A DNA stretch of 64,000 nucleotides from Protopterus annectens (lineage: Eukaryota > Chordata > Ceratodontiformes > Protopteridae): assembly GCF_019279795.1 (NCBI RefSeq), contig NC_056743.1, forward strand, positions 927,022,328-927,086,327, in the 5' to 3' direction. The stretch's first letter is position 1, and every line of letters begins with the position of its first letter. Shown here in pieces: positions 22,019 to 33,567 of the stretch. Under the pieces are notes generated by a model. That model did not search any database. It saw nothing but the letters and a program-made list of their open reading frames with translations, and was not told the DNA's origin. Position numbers and translations under genes: made by a program.

Positions 22019-23397
22019 TGAGTGCCAAAGCTCACTGTGATTGGGGGGGGGGGTCTAGAAGCAGATTCCAGGAATCCGTGAAGGATAGCCCTGGCAAACC
22101 TTGCCCTGGATCTAGAAATGTGATCAAGTTTGTAGTGTTTGGTAAAGGTGTGAACAGAAGACCAAGTAGCTGCCTCTAGGATAGTGGAGGTATCCAAGCC
22201 TTTAAAGAAGGCTCCTGAGGAAGCCATGGCTCTGGTGGAATATGTTTTAACTGCTTGCAGGGATATCCCATGGAACTGGTAACAGAAGGTGATGGCCTTG
22301 GAGAACCAAGTTAATATGGTCTGCTTGGACACTGCCTTCCCCAGTGGTCTAGGGTGGAAGGATACAAAGAGTTGGCCCATCTGTCTGATGGTCTTTGTTT
22401 TATGCAGGTAAAACCTGATCTGTCTATGCACATCTAGGGAGTGCAATACCCTCTCACTGTCCCCCTGCGGGTTGGGGGAAAAAACAGGTAAGTGTATGGC
22501 CTGGTTAAGTGACAGGTCATTCATCACCTTGGGCATGAGGAATGGGTTAGTTCTAAGGGTAACCCTATCCCTGTGAAAATGTAGAAAGGGGGGAATAGCC
22601 ATAAGGGCTTGTAGTTCTGATACTCTAATAGCCAAAGTCAGGGCTACTAGCAGTACAGTTTTCCATGTGCAATGTTTTAAGGAGGCTTTGTCTGCTGGCT
22701 CAAAGAGAGGGAGATTAAGCTTTTCAAACACAAAGTTAAAATCCCAAGGAGGAGGGCACGGTTTCTTGGGAGGTCTGAGGTGGAGTACCCCCTTAAGGAA
22801 AAATTTAGACGGAAGCCTAGAAGCTAAAGGGGGGTCCAGAGGAAGGCATGCTGAAATTGCAGACAGATGAGCTTTGATGGTGGAGTAAGCCAATGCAGTC
22901 TGTAGTAACTCACACAGGTAAGACAGGACTATAGGTGGTTCGCTAGAAAGCGGGTCCAGTTGCCTTTTGGGACACCAAGAAGTGAAGCTTTTCCACTTAG
23001 AAAGGTAGGATTTTCTTGTACCTGGTTTCCTGGTCTCCTGCAGGACACTGAGCACATCCTCATTGTAAAGGTGTCGGAAAGGGATCAGAATCCTATCAGT
23101 CACAGGGTGAGGTTTACAAGTTGCCACTGTGGGTGAATCAGTGATCCCTTGTGTTGTGTGAAAAGGTCCACTCTGGGGGGTAAATTGTGGTAACTGCCCT
23201 TGGACAATTGCAGAAGTAAGGGGATCCAGTGCTTTCTGGGCCAGTGGGGGGGGGTCAGCAACAAGATTTTTGGAGTGTCCTGCTGTATTTTTAGTAGGAC
23301 TTTCTGAATGAGTGGGAAGGGGGAAAGCATACAGATATTTCCCCTTCCAAGAGAATGAGAAGGCATCCGTTGCCAGTGCCTGGGGTTCTCGTGCCAT
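21964..23397 (-). CDS. DIRS copy 2 tyrosine recombinase (open frame, HxxR histidine replaced)
   Basis: A 477-codon frame that includes the end of the methyltransferase-like block, a SAM-like N-terminal DNA-binding domain (GTRKSYLSKWKSFTSWC) and the catalytic domain. Catalytic blocks: arginine in LTLAIRVSELQAL, the HxxR-equivalent KTYSTRAMASS, then ATWSSVHTFTKHYKLD with the nucleophilic tyrosine (codon 22132-22134). At codon 22240-22242 the expected histidine is tyrosine. Copy 1 (codon 90-92) and copy 3 (codon 34207-34209) keep histidine there. The enzyme normally integrates a circular cDNA. This frame is long and open, but the lost histidine makes activity doubtful. The stop lies inside the internal complementary region. 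Confidence 0.85.
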   Translation of the reverse strand: MAREPQALATDAFSFSWKGKYLYAFPLPTHSESPTKNTAGHSKNLVADPPPLAQKALDPLTSAIVQGQLPQFTPQSGPFHTTQGITDSPTVATCKPHPVTDRILIPFRHLYNEDVLSVLQETRKPGTRKSYLSKWKSFTSWCPKRQLDPLSSEPPIVLSYLCELLQTALAYSTIKAHLSAISACLPLDPPLASRLPSKFFLKGVLHLRPPKKPCPPPWDFNFVFEKLNLPLFEPADKASLKHCTWKTVLLVALTLAIRVSELQALMAIPPFLHFHRDRVTLRTNPFLMPKVMNDLSLNQAIHLPVFSPNPQGDSERVLHSLDVHRQIRFYLHKTKTIRQMGQLFVSFHPRPLGKAVSKQTILTWFSKAITFCYQFHGISLQAVKTYSTRAMASSGAFFKGLDTSTILEAATWSSVHTFTKHYKLDHISRSRARFARAILHGFLESASRPPPPITVSFGTHPYVEYCNMVIKGHRKVV

Positions 23398-23415
23398 GGT
23401 GCAGAAACCAGTTGC

Positions 23416-23850
23416 CTACTGACAGAGGAGGCAAACAGGTCTATTTGAGGTATATCCCACCTGTGGCCCAGACAAGAAGACATCTCTGTAAAGCATCCAT
23501 TTGTGGTTATTTGTGATGGTTCTGCTCAAGTAATCTGCCTTGGCATTGTGGAGAGAGGGAATATAAACTACCTGTAGGGTGATTCCATGTAAGGTGGCAA
23601 ATTCCCATATCAGAAGGGCTAGTCTGCACAGCAGGTAAGACCTAGTCCCTCCCTGTTTGTTGAGATACTCAGCACAGTGGTGTTTGTCTGTGTATATCTT
23701 CAGAGGCCCTGTTGGAGGAAAGGTTGAAAGGCCTGGAGGGCTTGATGAACTGCCCTCATCTCGCGAGTACTGATGTGTTCCAGTTTGTGAAGTTTTGGCC
23801 CTGCACCTTTTGAGTGCCCAGAGTTGCTCCCCAGCCCAAGTCTGAGGCAT
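23416..23850 (-). pseudogene. DIRS copy 2 RNase H, distal part
   Basis: The frame contains IYTDKHHCAEYLNKQGGTRS, then LHNAKADYLSRT, equal to the distal RNase H motifs (TDN...YINKQGG and ADxLSR). The upstream RNase H part is in the frame 23700-24290 (KLEHISTREMRAVHQALQAF), so a frame change separates them. The 72-base segment 23712-23783 is the match for the patch at 6501-6584. Confidence 0.75.
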
Positions 23851-24149
23851 CTGTGTGCATGACCTGTGTGGGCTGAGGTGGTCGGAGATGGAGACCTGGA
23901 TTGTGGTTCACCTGTTCCAACCATCAGAGTATTTTCTTCTTCGGGCAAGGGAGAAGAGGCACCCTGTGCTCCAAAGGGTGGGAGTGTTATGTCCAAACTG
24001 ACAGAAGATACCACTGTAACATCCTCATATGCAGTCTTGCTAGGAGTAGCATGGGAATGGTGGCTGCCATGCAGCCCAACAATCTGAGGTACTGCCTTGC
24101 TGTCAATTCTGTGGAGTGAAGGACCAGAAGAAGATATTCTGTCAAGGAG

Positions 24150-25080
24150 CTCACTTTGGGGGGGGGGGGGTAGGTATGCTAGGTCTACGCATATTCTGTA
24201 CCCGAGGAAGACAATGTCTTGGGTTGGCTGTAGCTGGGATTTTGGAAAATTTAGTAGAAATCCCAGGGACTGTAGAAGGGCCACTACCATGTGGATGTGT
24301 AGCTGGGGGGGTCTCTTGGCTGGCAGCCTGGATCAACATGTCATCCAGGTAAGGGAATATTTGTATTCCCTTTGTTCTGCAAAAGGCAAATTACTGGGGA
24401 CACGCATTTTGTGAAGACTCTGGGTGCAGTGGAGAGTCCAAAAGGCAAGGCATAGAATTGTAAGTGCGAAGAACCCACCGAAAACCTTGGGTATTTCCTG
24501 TGGGTGGGTTTTATTGGGATGTAGAGGTAGGCATCCTTTATATCTAATGTTCCCCTGAACCCTTGGAGGATCAGGAGGGAGAATAGGGCTGGGAGGGTCA
24601 GCATTCTGAAGGTAGGGACCTTTAAAAATGGTTGAAGTGGGAAAGGTCTAATATAGGTCTCCAGGGTCCATCTTTCCTGGGAACCAGGAAGATCCTGGAA
24701 TAGAATCCTCTTCCCTTTGTAGCTGGGGAAACTGTTTTGATGGTGGCCTGAGCTGTAAGCGTCTGGAGGACTGGTTGCATGAAGTGCAACTGTTGAGTAG
24801 GTGGTTGTGGGATGCTTCTCCTTTCTGGAGGTGAGATCAAAGACAGGAAGTAACTTTTTTGTAGTATGGACATGACCCACTTGTCTGAGGTAAGCTTGGT
24901 CCATACAGGGAGGCAGTGAGAGAGTGAAGCTGAAGAGGGGCCCAGCAGTGTGGCTAGAAAGAGTAGCATTCTGTGCTCCTTCTCCCAGGACCGACAAATT
25001 TTTCTCTCCCTTGCCCACCAAGGGCAGTAAACAACCACAAATAACATGTCTAACTGTAGGAACTCACCAGCAGGATCCAA
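24150..25080 (-). pseudogene. DIRS copy 2 reverse transcriptase
   Basis: Readable blocks are FLVPRKDGPWRPILDLSHFN (24622-25080 frame), LDIKDAYLYIPI, LPFGLSTAPRVFTKC (24341-25021 frame) and PYLDDMLIQA near 24325-24350, reached after a frame change. YLDD supplies the catalytic aspartates. At least two frameshifts split the domain. The N-terminal Gag region seen in copies 1 and 3 is not present upstream. Confidence 0.85.
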
Positions 25081-25169
25081 GGAAAAAAAAATGAGTGGTT
25101 AGAAGAACCAGCAGCCTTGGCCACAGCACAGTCTCCCATCTGTAGCTGAGGCAATTTTGCAGCCTGCTG

Positions 25170-25175
25170 TTTTGT

Positions 25176-25206
<31 letters not shown>
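25170..25206. repeat. (TG)n followed by G-run
   Basis: About ten TG units run into a tract of 16 or more Gs. Confidence 0.9.
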
Positions 25207-25259
25207 CAGGAAGATGCAAGGACTCAGAAACTAGTACGTTGTTCCATGGTTAAGCTGAA

Positions 25260-28200
25260 AAAGATGTTGGGAGTCCCAGGGAAGCCTGACAGCAATAGTT
25301 GATAAGTTGAGAAAAGTAACTTTTTACCCATTAAAGCAAAAAAAAAAAAAAAAAAAAAAAAAAAGCATTTTAAACACTTACCTCATCTGAAGTTAATTTT
25401 AACATTTTACCACAAAAGTTAAAAAGCAATGCTCCCATTTACAAGTGTCCAAAAGTTGCATGACAGTCATTAAGAACACTTTTTCCTAGCTTAATTAATT
25501 AAGTTTAACAGAAAAAGTAAGTTTTCTGTCATAAACATTAAAGTGGAAGTCCCCCCAGGAACTTATCTGCCCAGCAATGGAATAGTGTAAGAAGACCACT
25601 GATCTGTAGAAACCCGCAGTGGTGTTCTCTATGCAGCAGCTGGAAAGTTCTGAATGGCTTGAAATTCAAGCCTGACTTTTAGTCTGCTCAGCTCAAGTTT
25701 GGTCACATGGAAGGTGACCTGAACACTTGGGAAACTGGCCGGTTGTTATATCCTTGGCAGGATATAACCTATACATCTCCGGCCACTAACTATAGCAGTA
25801 ATACTTATGAAGAACATCCAGGATTCAGATAAGGAAAGTAAAGCAACATTTTGAGTTGTGTATCAAAAATGTTTACGTAACCCATAGAAATGTGCAGGGA
25901 GAGATACACAGGGAGAGAGAATCCACAGTAAAATTTAGCTAACTTGAATCAGAAGTTTGAGGGGTGAGCAAAATCAAAAATATAAGAACATTCAAGCACA
26001 CTATAACAAATATTTCCCCATAAAGGGAAATGAAAACAGTTAACTTAAGTGCAGCAGGTAAGGTTGCTTGTATCTTTATTACAGTATGTAGCCATACACA
26101 GAGGTCCTCTTAGAGAAGGAGTTTTCCTTTCAGCTCTGCAACACAGCAGGCAGTCAACAACTGAGGTATTTAGCTAAGCCCTACCAAAATGGGAGATGGC
26201 TGATACTATTCACAGAAATACAAGGTGCTTCAATTTGCTTAAATGGTTGTGCATTAGTAGCCTTGTGGAGAGACAGATATTTAAGTAGTAGAGTTACAAT
26301 GAGAGCAGAAAAAAATCTGGCATCTCAAGAGGAGGTGAAGTGAGACTGAGCTAAGATCAGAAAGAAATGAAATTGGGCAAAATCAGGATAACAAGGCAGT
26401 AATACTGAGACTTAGAAGAGCTAATGCTTTGATCTATACTTATAAGCAATTAATGTCAAGCTACAGTGTGTAAGCACTATGGAAATATGGCAGCAGTTAC
26501 ATAGGTGACTTTAAACACTTCTTGAACATATCAAATACCTCATTACAAGTAAATAAGAGCTAACAAACAATTTGCATAACATTTAATATCACAATTAGAC
26601 TGCATGTATTTTAAAACAGGAGGTCATAACCATTCCATTCAGTGCATTCATAATATCATAGTCATACAGATATGTGAAACTAGGTTTTGCACCTTCCTGT
26701 AAAATGTCTATGATCCAAAACACTTCAGTATGAAAAGACATTTTAAAACCAATACTTCAAAACAGTATGAAGTCATCAACAGTGATGAGGATGTTGGCAT
26801 TAGTGGCACAGTTACTAGACGTACCTACCTAGGAGATGGTGACTGGCAGACCAGCTGAAATGCACCTGGTGTAGAAAATGGGTGTAAGGATGTAGCAGAC
26901 AAGTTCAGGGACAGACGTTCTCTTGCAAACAGAAGGGGAAGAAAGCACACCCAGTTCAATCTGAGCCTTTACTAGACCCTCATCATCTTGTCCTAATCAA
27001 CTCTTAAAAGGGGGAAAGTGAAGAGACCTAGAGGTTGCAACATCTAGATCCTAGGTACTGAGAAAGTTCCTGCTCTGACAAAAAATGCTGCCAGATGTGA
27101 ACTGGCAAAACGGTTTTACAACTGACAGAAACCATGCACCCTGATCTCAGACATAGTAGATAATTCTTCACATGGGGGTATGTATATGTCTAACCTAAGC
27201 ACCTTGACAAGAGAGACTTTGTGAGATGATTCCTCCAACTTTCTTTTGTTTCTTCTCTTGTCCTGTTTTGAGGAAAAAGACACAGGGCAAAAAACGTTTT
27301 ACTATTAATTTGTTTTGCCTTTCTTGCCGCATTCTAGAGTCAGAATTCTAAATACTATCATAAGAAAGGTGAAGATGTTTGTACCCAAGATATATCACAC
27401 ACAGTATACAAGTGTCCTGAAGGGAATGTTGTGTCCACATCTAACATACCTCCAAAATTTAACACCCTTCCAAAAGCCTGATGAGTTGTCTTCATCATTA
27501 TCTATTGCTTTGAAAATCAAGGTCAGGGGAGAAAAATGAAACAAGTTAAACCCCTGACATTGAACAATACCAACACCACCATAAAAATCAAGCAGTCTTT
27601 TCAATGATTAATTTGGTTTAAACAGTAACAGTTTAGCAAAAGCTAAGAAAAATATCTGCCACAATAAAAATGGTATTGGGAGCATGACAGGAGAGAAAGC
27701 TCAACAAAAAGAGCCTTCAGTGTGACTTCCAATTTAACTGGGAAAAAATAATGTTTTTTCCAAAATAAATACTTTCAAAGAAGAAAATTGAAATAAGCTC
27801 ACAAAAGGAACCTGGGACCATCCATGAAGACATTAAATGACCAATCATTACATGAGATCTGGACAGGGAAGGGAGATGAGGTGCATTTTAGAGTAAAGGA
27901 GGAGTTTTTGGTACCTGGGAGAGTCTTAAAGGTGCAGTGTTGCTGTCATTCTTGTTGTGGATGTGGACAGACTGGATTATATAAGATCAGCTGGTTTACT
28001 CTGCCACACTTTGGTTCAGTCTAATAGTTAAATGAAGAATTTAAGCAGAGTACTCTGGGGTAAGTTTACAAATATCATACAATGCTGCAGTGATACAAAA
28101 TAATATTCCTTAACTTCTGTAATGAAGGAGATTAACACCAAAAGATGCTGCAACTCTACTCAAAGCACGGGTATCTTCTGCTCTACCATAACATTTTGAC

Positions 28201-28443
28201 ATGTTAACAGTATTTTTCTTAGTACAGATCATCAGATGATAACAGCTCAAAATTGTGATGTAGTCAAAAGTTACTAAACTCCACAATGAAAGTGCTCATT
28301 TAAAACACCAAGGAAAGAATCAGTGTCAAATACAAACCTACTTGGATCTCACAGTTTTCCAAATATTTTTATTGTGCTGTTGCTATAATTTTCTACCCAA
28401 AACATTATCTCTTAGTAGCAGGACTGCAAACACGTACAGTTAC
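25260..28443. other. Inferred PAN2 intron sequence (downstream of the 78-bp exon)
   Basis: AT-rich, no long frame. I looked for the next WD40 exon of PAN2 on the minus strand and did not find it. No transposon family was recognised here. Confidence 0.5.
25338..25364. repeat. Poly(A) tract
   Basis: 27 consecutive A. No SINE or LINE body was recognised upstream. Confidence 0.95.
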
Positions 28444-28521
28444 CTTTCCTGATGTATGGCCACAGAACAGAAATCTGCTGGACTGTCTCATGATGGCAAC
28501 CCCTGGAACCTCAACAGAGAA
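28444..28521 (-). CDS. PAN2: PAN2 exon (WD40 domain), 78 bp
   Basis: On the minus strand a 12-base T tract and AG precede the exon, and GTAACT follows it, so both splice sites are canonical. The 26 codons read FSVEVPGVAIMRQSSRFLFC then GHTSGK, which closely resembles the vertebrate PAN2 WD40 segment following '...VQETQK'. The exon keeps phase 0 at both ends and joins in frame to the 121-bp exon upstream. PAN2 is the catalytic DEDD-type exonuclease of the PAN2-PAN3 complex, which shortens mRNA poly(A) tails in the cytoplasm. The WD40 propeller binds PAN3. Identification is from memory of the family, supported by both exons being adjacent and in order. Confidence 0.85.
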
Positions 28522-28808
28522 CTAAAAAAAAAAAAAGTTTAACTTTAACATTTATATCACTCTGATAATGAATATGATCGAACTTGCTTTTAAGAAAACA
28601 ATTTAAACATCTCTACCGTATCTAAACTACTTTAAGATAAAGGCATCTCAATAGAGAATACAGATTCCCCATAAATTAAACATGTGCATTTAAAAAATGC
28701 TTTCACATTAGAATACATTTTTATTTACTCGCTTCCTGGTAAGCAGTGGAGGTAAGAGACAGAATCGGTTCTAGACAAGGCACCAGTTTGTTATCAGGAA
28801 ACAAAAAA

Positions 28809-28862
<54 letters not shown>

Positions 28863-29359
28863 CAGGTTTACAAAATCATTAATTCATCTATTGGCACATC
28901 TTTGGAATGACAGAAGAAAAAGAAGTCCCCTGTGAGAATTCATGAGGGCACAGAAAAGAGAACACAGAATAGATGCAGACATCACAAAGAAGAGACTTTC
29001 ATATGGAAACCAAACTGAAGAGCCAAGTGTTATGAGGCAACAAAGCTAAACACAGCACAACTGTGCTGAAGAAAAACGTACTTAAGTAACAACCATCAAA
29101 GTGTTACTACACTATGACAAATGGTTTAAAGCATATGGCTATACTTTAAGCCTAACAACCCCAAAAAGTGATACTAATGCTCTTATTACAACTTTAACCC
29201 ACTATCAGTTGTATACACTGTAAAATAATAAAATAAAAGTTGTAAATTAAAAAATACAAACAGTCTAAACAACAGTTGTGCTAGACACTATTACAAAGCA
29301 TCTCACCACAATATAAACAAGAACTAGCACATCTAAATGCACTACAGTACACATTTTAC
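28522..29359 (-). other. PAN2: PAN2 intron, 838 bp
   Basis: Bounded by GT (minus strand, next to 29360) and AG (next to 28521). It contains an (AC)n microsatellite at 28810-28858. Confidence 0.8.
28810..28858. repeat. (AC)n microsatellite
   Basis: About 24 AC units inside the PAN2 intron. Confidence 0.97.
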
Positions 29360-29480
29360 CTTCTGTGTCTCCTGGACAGCATTCAAGTCAAATTCAGTAA
29401 TGTAGTTCTGAAGTCCTCCTAGGAGAAGTGTGTTATTTTCAGTCAGGATTAGACAATGCATATCTGCTGTTTCGTCCATG
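29360..29480 (-). CDS. PAN2: PAN2 exon (WD40 domain), 121 bp
   Basis: The minus strand has an AG acceptor (TTTATTTAAG) just before the exon and GTAAAA just after it. One base completes a split codon, then 40 codons follow, beginning MDETADMHCLILTENNTLLL and ending LNAVQETQK. The run TLLLGGLQN plus VQETQK is strongly reminiscent of the PAN2 N-terminal WD40 region. The next exon (28444-28521) continues the protein in frame with no gap, which argues for a working gene rather than a processed copy. Preceding exons were not found up to position 64000, so the upstream intron may exceed 34 kb. Confidence 0.86.
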
Positions 29481-30004
29481 CTTAAATAAAACACAAGTTA
29501 GTTAATATGGAAAACAGGTAATCAGTGAAGATGTCATGATTACATACATAAACTAATAGAAGAAACACAATATCTGAGCTGCACCCCTAACTCAGCTTGA
29601 TTTTTTTTCCTTTATTTTCCATTGTCCATATTTTTACTAAAAGTCTTATGCACTGTAATCTAGAAAAGGGCATTTTAACAAATGATGACAGTATTCTAAA
29701 GGTGGGAAGTCATATCAACTGGTAGTCATATTCTGGTGTTTGAAATGGATAATGCTACAGAGTTGCATGCAAATGAGAACCAAAAAAACATTCTTCTCCG
29801 TAAGCAAATTAACAGTGTTTGCAGATGATAACACTGACTCCTGAAAACAATACTGAGGATTACACCAGAATTAAAAGGTTCACATGATTACTCACTTACC
29901 AGGAGGAAACAACCCTAACTGTTAATGCAAAGTTAATAGACTACACAAAAGCCTGAAAGAAGTGAAAGTTACAAAATCTCACTCTAGAAATCACAGCAAG
30001 CTAC
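29481..30004. other. Inferred PAN2 intron sequence
   Basis: No coding or repeat motif recognised. AT-rich. Confidence 0.5.
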
Positions 30005-31245
30005 AACTAAGGGCCCCCTGGCAGGGACTGTGCATCCACAATACAATGATGCACCATCTGCAACCCAGGGGCCCCTGGGCAGGGATTGTGCGGACACAAC
30101 ACAATTATGCACCATCCGTAAAGCTAGGGGCGGGATGACAGGGACTGGGCAGACACAATACAATGATACACAATCCCTAACCTAGGGGAGGCATGACAGG
30201 GACTGTGCAGAAACAATACAATTATGTACCATCCATAACCTATGGGCAGCACGAATATAATGATGCACCATCCCTAACATTGGGGCAGCATGACAGGGAT
30301 TGTACAGACACGATACAATGATGCACCATTCCCTAACCTAGGGGCGGCATGACAGGGATTGTGCACACACAATACAATGATGCACCATTCCTAACCTAGA
30401 GGCCCCTGGGCAGGGATTGTGCATATACAAAACAATGTTGCACCATCCTTAACACCAGCTCCATAATTACACTCAAGCTAACACAACTCATATACTCCTC
30501 TTGCACTCTTCTCTCTCAGTCTCTGTAGCTTCTGTCTTACACCTAGGGTGTGACATGACAGGGATTGTACAAACACAATACAATGATGCACCATCCCTAA
30601 CCCAGGGGCGGCATGACAGGGATTGTACACACACAATACAATGATGCAACATCCGTTACCTAGGGGCAGCATGACTGGTATTGTACAGACATGATACAAT
30701 TACACACCACCCCTAACCTAGGGGCAGGATGAGAGGGACTGTGCAGACACAATACAATGATGCATCATCCCTAACCTAGGGGCAGCATGAATATAATGAT
30801 GCACCATCTTTAACCTAGAGGCAGCATGACAGGGATTGTACAGACACGATTACAATGATGCACCATCCCTAACCTAGGGGCAGCATGAATATAGTGATGC
30901 ACCATCCATAATCTATGGGTGGCATGACAGGGATTGTACAATTTCACAGACACAATACAATGATGCATCATCCCTAACCTAGGGCGGCACAACAGGGATT
31001 GTACAGACATGATACAATGATGCACCATCCCTAACCTAGGGGCGGCATGACAGGGATTGTGCACACACAATACAATGATGCACCATTCCTAACCTAGAGG
31101 CCTCTGAGCAGTGATTGTGCATACACAATACAATGATGCACCATCCCTAACACCAGCTCCATAATTACACTCAAGCTAACCCAACTCATATACTCCTCTT
31201 GCACTCTTCTCTCTCAATTTCTGTAGCTTCTGTCCTACATCTAGT
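30005..31245. repeat. 58-bp minisatellite with higher-order duplication
   Basis: Units of about 58 bp share CATGACAGGGATTGTACAGA, then CACAATACAATGATGCACCA, then a CCTAACCTAGGGGC end. About 15-20 full or partial units are visible, and some are shortened to about 40 bp (GCATGAATATAATGATGCAC). A non-repeat spacer starting CACCAGCTCCATAATTACAC occurs at 30453 and again at 31151, 698 bp apart, with matching flanks. The whole block was therefore duplicated once. It lies in the inferred PAN2 intron. Confidence 0.92.
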
Positions 31246-33567
31246 GGGCCCCTTTTACCATTTCCTAGTAGATATGCTTCCTACTTTTTGGGTAATTCTC
31301 ACACAAGTAATCTTCCTTACCAACAAGCAAAGTGAAAGGGAGGATGACTTGTACTTGCAGTATTGTTACAAGTTTTTTTTTGGTTTTTTTTTTACCATAC
31401 AAAGGTAAGAGGTGGCACAGAATACATTCACATCACCATTACTGTTGTTGCCTCTATCTACTATTAATAAGGTTCACTAGAACAACTCCGGGGTCTGCTC
31501 AAACATCACTCACTCCAGATACCAGAAGTTACATAATTAATTCTGAAACTTTGACAGATGAGCCCATTTTGACCTAAAGCCATTCACAGGATTACAGATG
31601 TATAAAGTAAACAAAGGTTTGATAAACTCACATATAGCATTCTTTTCCCCATGTGCGTGCATACACAATATAAGAAAGGTATGTCCCCCAGTACTATACT
31701 CAATGGGATTTGTAAAGTAAAATTAATTAGTAGTATCAACATTAGCCATGCCCCCCAAAAAATATTCAACTAGCATGTAGTATAGTAACTCATATCCCCA
31801 AAATGCAACCTGTTTGCAAGTTAAAATCTAATTTAATATGCCATCATATAAAATGTAAACACATACCACCCCTTTTTAATGCAGCACAAATTCAGCAAAA
31901 ATTACACCTTTCAACCTTAACTAACTCTTATTGCACTGGCATACATTAAAAAAAAAATCACTCATTTACTTACTGACCCAGACAAAACAACACATTTACT
32001 GTAGGTTAACTAGAAGTAAGCAGAAGGCCAAATGCATTCTACTGATGTTTCTGAACAGGAATGAGTTTTACACTAAGGTGTTTACAGGTGAACTCTATGA
32101 CTGTACAAGCAAGATCAGCATTATGAGTTTTGCGGAGCCCAAAGCAGGATGAATGGCACCATAGAGCCCACCAGATGTAATGGAATCACAAAGCTGCAGA
32201 AGGATTAAAGGAGACAAGGACATGACATAATTATAAACAAATATTCAAGGGCCTTGGTAGTTTCAAAAAGATTAGCAAGAGATGGGAACTGCAATAGGAT
32301 CCAAGTCAAGTACATTGAACTGATATGAGGAAGTTAAGGAGACTAAAAGAGGCAGGGGAACCTAGCAGAAGTGGTTCAAGAGTGTTGAAGTAGAAATACA
32401 AAATTCAGGAAAGCCCAGGAGTCTGGAATAAAGAGAATGCAGAACCCCAAAATACAAGCCAAGTCAGGAGGCCTCAGTAGAATTAGCAACAGAAATACCT
32501 CCAGCAAAATAATGGTACAAGAGGATTTGCAACGGAATTAAAGGAACCATACTCCATCATATCCTAGTGATTCGGGTATGCACACCAGTTTTAATCAAAA
32601 AGACAACCTCTCAGCAAGATTATACAGAGTAAGGGGTTCTTGTCTTGGCTATAAGAAGCTGAAGACTCATAGCAGATGTAATAAATACATCAATCTCAAT
32701 TCTTAAAACTCACTTGTAAAATTAAGTTTCTGCTTTGTACTATCATCTGATTTCTTCAGTATAATCAGATGTGTCTGAAGTTTAAAGGCACTGAAGCAGT
32801 AGCAGTCCTTTGGAATCTTCATTGCATTAACCACTCAGTCATCACTATTTAATCGAACTTACTACCTGCATAAGACTGTTGCACAAGATTCTGTTACTTT
32901 GACAAACTATTAAGAAAAACATTAAAATAAGGTACTCTGCTCTGGATGGAGACTACTGCTGAGTAGGTCGCACACAGCAAACGCAGGGTTTTTCTGGTGC
33001 TTGCAAAGGCTTTGTTTGATGGGGTATGACACTAACTGACAATACTCATCCTAACAAAGATGAGTAGTGAACTGTATAAATTCCTGTAAGAGAACAGCAG
33101 TAAGTATCATGCAAAGCGAACTGAGTAACACAAAATTAAATTAAATGTTTTCGATAGTCAAATGGCTATGCAGTACAGACTGGTGAACAAAGAACTATAC
33201 CGCCTCCATTTTCTAACAGAAAATTATGAATGAAAGCTGCACGCATAGTTAAAAAAAAATTCAGAAAGTGAATGTGACAGACAGTTACACAGTGTCAAAT
33301 TTGGTGAATTAACAGTACAAACAACTTAGACAGAATGGCAAGTGGTAAAGGACAAAAAAGTGGTAGCAAAATCAAGGCAGATTCCCACCAACAGCACCGA
33401 AACTACAAAACAAGTATGGCTTAGACATAAAAAATTGGCAGTCTAGCTTCAAAAATTAAATTTAACAATTCTAGTTCACCTATTAACCTCCTTCTTTGTC
33501 CCTCAGTTTCTCTCCACTTAGTTAAAAATTCCTGAAACCAAAGAAAATCACCTTCCTAAAATCCAAC
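31246..33567. other. No recognisable gene (inferred PAN2 intron)
   Basis: AT-rich sequence. No long frames, no LINE, DIRS or LTR motifs and no PAN2 exon were seen. Confidence 0.5.

Larger units (their letters stand above)
21617..25250 (-). mobile_element. DIRS-type retrotransposon, copy 2
   Basis: From right to left: RT (24150-25080), RNase H (23416-24000), methyltransferase-like block (23100-23483), intact-looking recombinase frame (21964-23397), then a terminal repeat with an internal complementary region (21617-22018). No Gag or 5' terminal repeat could be found to the right, where the sequence passes into a TG/G run at 25170-25206, so the 5' part is truncated or unrecognisable. RT is frameshifted but the recombinase is open throughout. 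Confidence 0.9.

Noticed and set aside
27824-28024. 66-codon plus-strand frame near PAN2
   Set aside because: On the strand opposite to PAN2 and without motif. Length is within chance.
30478-31070. Open minus-strand frames with repeated CTIPVMLPL / VHHCI peptides
   Set aside because: They are translations of the 58-bp minisatellite, which shifts frame from unit to unit. There is no gene.
30005-31245. Array of short repeats resembling a CRISPR array
   Set aside because: The repeats are 58 bp and directly adjacent without unique spacers of constant size, in a vertebrate context. It is a minisatellite.
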